Shown in pieces: positions 6,619 to 8,248 of a stretch of 8,248 bases of DNA; the stretch's first letter is position 1; the number at the start of each line of letters is the position of its first letter. The DNA is taken from positions 1 to 8,248 of the forward strand of contig JALOLQ010000050.1 in assembly GCA_025455895.1 (NCBI GenBank). Direction: 5' to 3'. Under the pieces are notes generated by a model. That model did no database searches and was not told the DNA's origin. It was given only the letters and a program-made list of their open reading frames with translations. The translations under genes and the position numbers were made by a program. This stretch comes from Solirubrobacteraceae bacterium. Lineage in GTDB: Bacteria > Actinomycetota > Thermoleophilia > Solirubrobacterales > Solirubrobacteraceae.

Positions 6619-7299
6619 TCAGCGACCGTTTCCGCGCCCGCCGAGCAGCGCCCCGAGGAGCCCTCCCGAACGCCGGCGCGGCGGGGCGGCGGGCGCCGCC
6701 GGCGCGGCGGCACGGGGGTCCGGCGCGGGGGTCTCCTCCGCGTCCGGTGCCTGGGCGCGCAGCCGCTCGGCGGCCAGGGCGAGACCCGCGATGAGCCGAT
6801 CGGTCTCGGCATCGGCGGTGGCGGCCGGCGGGGCCGGCACGGGGGCTGGAGCGGGCTCCGGGGCGACGACCGGCGCGCGCGGGACGCCCGGCCGCGAGCG
6901 CTCGGCGGCCAGGGCGTCGACCGCCGCGTCACGCGCCGCGCGCTCGGCGGCCACGGTCAGCTCGGCGGCCTCGCGGGCACGGCGCTCGGCGTCGAGCGCG
7001 GCCTCGGCCGCCTCACGGCGCGCGATCTCGCGGTCGAGCGCACGCCGCACGTCGGCGATCGCCGCGGCCGCGCCGGACACGACCTCGGCGAGCGCCGCAT
7101 CGCGCCGCGCCCGGGCGCCGAGGCGCTCGAGCACGAGCGCCTGCTCCCGCTCGGCGTGCTCCAGCTCGGCCACCCGGCCGCTCGCCGCCTCCAGGCGGGC
7201 GCGCAGGTCCGCCTCGGCCAGCTCGGCACGGCGCGCGCGGCGCTCGGCGAGCGTCCCGGGATCGCCGGCGGGCTCGGGCAGGTCGGCCGGAAGCGGCAT
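6619..7299 (-). CDS. Coiled-coil protein of unknown function with hydrophobic Gly/Leu C-terminus
   Basis: I do not recognise this 226-residue protein. Residues 1-15 are Pro-rich. Residues about 16-135 are an almost uninterrupted charged helix rich in Ala, Glu and Arg, with heptad-like spacing and repeated A-E-R blocks, so probably a long coiled coil. A Pro/Ala/Val linker follows (about 137-160). A short helix comes next, AETDRLIAGLALAAERLR (164-181), then a second Ala/Pro linker. The protein ends with a basic-hydrophobic tip, RRRSGGLLGALLGG (208-221), that could touch membrane or a partner. There is no signal peptide or full membrane span. Codon use matches its neighbours, and the frame is closed by a TGA at 6619-6621. 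TAGCGT 9 bases upstream of the ATG supports the start. It lies 54 bases upstream of dnaE in the same orientation, but dnaE has its own -10, so co-transcription is uncertain. A scaffold or cell-envelope role is possible but unproven. Confidence 0.78.
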   Translation of the reverse strand: MPLPADLPEPAGDPGTLAERRARRAELAEADLRARLEAASGRVAELEHAEREQALVLERLGARARRDAALAEVVSGAAAAIADVRRALDREIARREAAEAALDAERRAREAAELTVAAERAARDAAVDALAAERSRPGVPRAPVVAPEPAPAPVPAPPAATADAETDRLIAGLALAAERLRAQAPDAEETPAPDPRAAAPAAPAAPPRRRSGGLLGALLGGRGNGR

Positions 7300-7308
7300 C
7301 GCCCGCGA

Positions 7309-7314
7309 ACGCTA
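7309..7314 (-). promoter_or_regulatory. -10 element of the coiled-coil gene (TAGCGT)
   Basis: Read on the minus strand, TAGCGT ends 9 bases before the ATG at 7299. It lies in the 44-base gap after the small membrane-protein gene. This implies the coiled-coil gene can be transcribed separately even though it follows that gene closely. Confidence 0.45.
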
Positions 7315-7343
7315 GCGCGCGCGCAGGCGGCTTCCCGGTGGCC

Positions 7344-7538
7344 TCAGACGCCGGGCGTCCGCGGCGCGGAGGCCTTCGCCGCCACGAGCACCGCGGCGCC
7401 GACGGCCAGCACCGCGAGCGCCGCGCCGCCGGCCACGGCCGCCTGGTGCTGCAGCTCGGCGCGCCGCCGGCGCGCGTAGAGCCGGCCGCCCTGGTACGTC
7501 GCGAAGCCGATCGCCTGGTAGGTCCGAGGTCCGGGCAT
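7344..7538 (-). CDS. Small single-span membrane protein, 64 residues, unknown function
   Basis: I do not recognise this gene. The product begins MPGPRTYQAIGFATYQGGRL, continues with a basic cluster (R23-R26), and then has one hydrophobic Ala/Val/Leu/Gly helix at about residues 33-54. It ends in a short polar tail. The arginines before the helix suggest the N-terminus stays in the cytoplasm. A GTG at 7556 would add six residues, but TATCGT at 7551-7546 lies between that GTG and the ATG at 7538. The -10 is 7 bases from the ATG, so I choose the ATG. It is divergent from the protease gene, with 89 bases between start codons, and 44 bases upstream of the coiled-coil gene on the same strand. The protein is too short for a confident family assignment. 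Confidence 0.65.
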   Translation of the reverse strand: MPGPRTYQAIGFATYQGGRLYARRRRAELQHQAAVAGGAALAVLAVGAAVLVAAKASAPRTPGV

Positions 7539-7545
7539 GGCGGGC

Positions 7546-7551
7546 ACGATA
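7546..7551 (-). promoter_or_regulatory. -10 element of the small membrane-protein gene (TATCGT)
   Basis: Read on the minus strand, TATCGT ends 7 bases before the ATG at 7538. That is close to the leaderless spacing in which transcription starts at or next to the initiation codon. It overlaps what would be coding sequence if the GTG at 7556 were used, which argues against that upstream start. Confidence 0.5.
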
Positions 7552-7594
7552 CCCACCCGCCGGGCCGGCGCCGCGGGCGCACCCTGCGCGCTCC

Positions 7595-7620
7595 CCGTAC
7601 CAGCCGCGGCCGAGGTACGG
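7595..7620. promoter_or_regulatory. Inverted repeat overlapping the protease -10: candidate operator
   Basis: CCGTACC at 7595-7601 and GGTACGG at 7614-7620 form a perfect 7-bp inverted repeat with a 12-base centre. That centre itself contains the palindrome GCCGCGGC at 7603-7610. The right arm covers five of the six bases of the protease -10 hexamer (7616-7621). A protein bound here would block the protease promoter and might also affect the divergent small gene, whose -10 is about 45 bases away. No regulator is encoded nearby, and chance cannot be excluded. Confidence 0.4.
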
Positions 7621-7621
7621 T
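7616..7621 (+). promoter_or_regulatory. -10 element of the S8 protease gene (TACGGT)
   Basis: TACGGT ends exactly 6 bases before the GTG at 7628, the canonical distance for transcription starting on the G of the start codon. This is the cleanest leaderless candidate in the window. It supports GTG 7628 as the start although no Shine-Dalgarno is present. Confidence 0.55.
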
Positions 7622-7627
7622 TCGCGG

Positions 7628-8248
7628 GTGGGGACCCTCAGGCCTCGACCCGCCGCGATCCTCGCCGCGCTCACGGTCGTGACCACGACCGGCGCGGCCG
7701 CGGCCGCGCCGCCCGCCGGCCCGTGGGTGCGCGGCCTCTACGACACGCAGCGCCTCACCGGCACGCCGGTCGCGCTGCCGTCCGTCCCGCTCGGGCCGCG
7801 GGCGGCCGTGACGCCGGCGAGCCGTGAGCCGCTGCGCACGCGCTCGGGCCGGCTGAGGCTCGTGGTCCGGCCGCGCGTCCCCGCGGCGCCCGGCGCCGAT
7901 CCGACCCCGTGGAACGTGACCAGCGGGGCGCTCAGCGACACGGCGGACGACCCGCGCTACCGCTACGCCGAGCCGCTCTACGCCGTGCGCCCGGCGCGTG
8001 TCCCCGACGATCCGCTGTTCGCCTCCCAGCCGCCGATCTGGAACGCGTTCGGGGACGACAGCCTGCGGGCCGCGTGGGAGGTCACCACCGGGCCCTCCGC
8101 CGCCGGGTCGCGGCTGCCGGTCGTGGCCGTCGTGGACACCGGCGTCCAGCTCGACCACCCGGACCTCAAGGCGAACCTCTGGTCGAACCCCGGCGAGCAG
8201 CCGGGCAACGGCCGCGACGACGACGCCAACGGCTACGTCGACGACATT
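7628..8248 (+). CDS. Secreted subtilisin-family (S8) serine protease, N-terminal part (3' end outside window)
   Basis: The frame is open from the GTG at 7628 to the window edge (207 residues). Residues 1-27 look like a Sec signal peptide: Arg at 5 and 7, a hydrophobic stretch at about 9-18, and an Ala-rich end before APPAGP. Residues about 30-125 are a prodomain-like segment ending in YAEPLYAVRP, which matches the usual '..YAEPNY..R' end of S8 propeptides. PDDPLFASQPPIW and LRAAWEVTTGP then lead into the catalytic domain, as in many S8 proteases. VVAVVDTGVQLDHPDL (165-180) carries the catalytic aspartate D170. It is followed by NLWSNPGE and an Asp/Asn-rich stretch ending DANGYVDDI, typical of S8A enzymes with calcium sites. 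The catalytic His and Ser lie beyond the edge. It probably degrades extracellular protein; the substrate is unknown. It is divergent from the small membrane-protein gene. Confidence 0.9.
   Translation, partial: MGTLRPRPAAILAALTVVTTTGAAAAAPPAGPWVRGLYDTQRLTGTPVALPSVPLGPRAAVTPASREPLRTRSGRLRLVVRPRVPAAPGADPTPWNVTSGALSDTADDPRYRYAEPLYAVRPARVPDDPLFASQPPIWNAFGDDSLRAAWEVTTGPSAAGSRLPVVAVVDTGVQLDHPDLKANLWSNPGEQPGNGRDDDANGYVDDI

Noticed and set aside
6764..6915. A 17-base direct repeat, CGCTCGGCGGCCAGGGC, at 6764-6780 and 6899-6915
   Set aside because: Both copies encode the same ALAAER-type heptad block of the coiled-coil gene in the same frame. Low-complexity coding sequence explains it without a functional DNA repeat.
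7539..7556. Upstream GTG start at 7556 for the small membrane protein
   Set aside because: The TATCGT -10 element falls inside the added six codons, so a transcript from that promoter would begin near the ATG at 7538.
7312..7686. A 124-codon minus-strand frame spanning the small gene and the protease start
   Set aside because: It overlaps two better-supported genes and their promoters, has no recognisable features and is Arg/Gly/Ala-rich shadow sequence.

Overview
The window is very GC-rich (roughly three quarters G+C), with G or C at nearly every third codon position. The proteins look actinobacterial. The cysteine-free glutamyl-tRNA synthetase, the DnaE1-type replicase with a complete PHP metal site and the leaderless -10 elements suggest a deep actinobacterium such as the Thermoleophilia (Solirubrobacterales). 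That placement is inference, since no marker here settles it. I see no sign of mobile DNA, CRISPR, prophage or structural RNA genes. This looks like ordinary chromosomal core plus a few lineage-specific genes.

Layout, left to right. Bases 1-536 (minus) hold the N-terminal part of an HDOD/HD-domain signalling protein that runs off the left edge. Bases 652-1992 (minus) are gltX. Divergent from it by only 46 bases is nfo (2039-2923, plus), encoding endonuclease IV with all nine metal ligands. A 12-bp perfect hairpin lies between the convergent ends of nfo and dnaE. The dnaE gene (3049-6564, minus, GTG start) fills the centre. Upstream of it, and read the same way, are an unrecognised coiled-coil protein (6619-7299) and a 64-residue single-span membrane protein (7344-7538). 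Divergent from these, at 7628, begins a secreted subtilisin-family (S8) protease that runs off the right edge just after its catalytic Asp.

The genes do not form one pathway. GltX serves translation, Nfo base-excision repair, DnaE replication and the HDOD protein signalling, while the protease is exported. They do share expression architecture. Five of the seven genes have a TANNNT hexamer 6-9 bases upstream of the start codon and no recognisable Shine-Dalgarno, which points to leaderless or near-leaderless transcripts. This pattern also settles the start of the small membrane protein and of the protease. A 7-bp inverted repeat overlapping the protease -10 hexamer is a candidate operator, and three GGCGCC palindromes cluster around the dnaE promoter.

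I found no convincing undescribed system. The best leads are the leaderless promoter set, the protease operator, and the two unrecognised genes (coiled-coil and small membrane protein) between dnaE and the protease.
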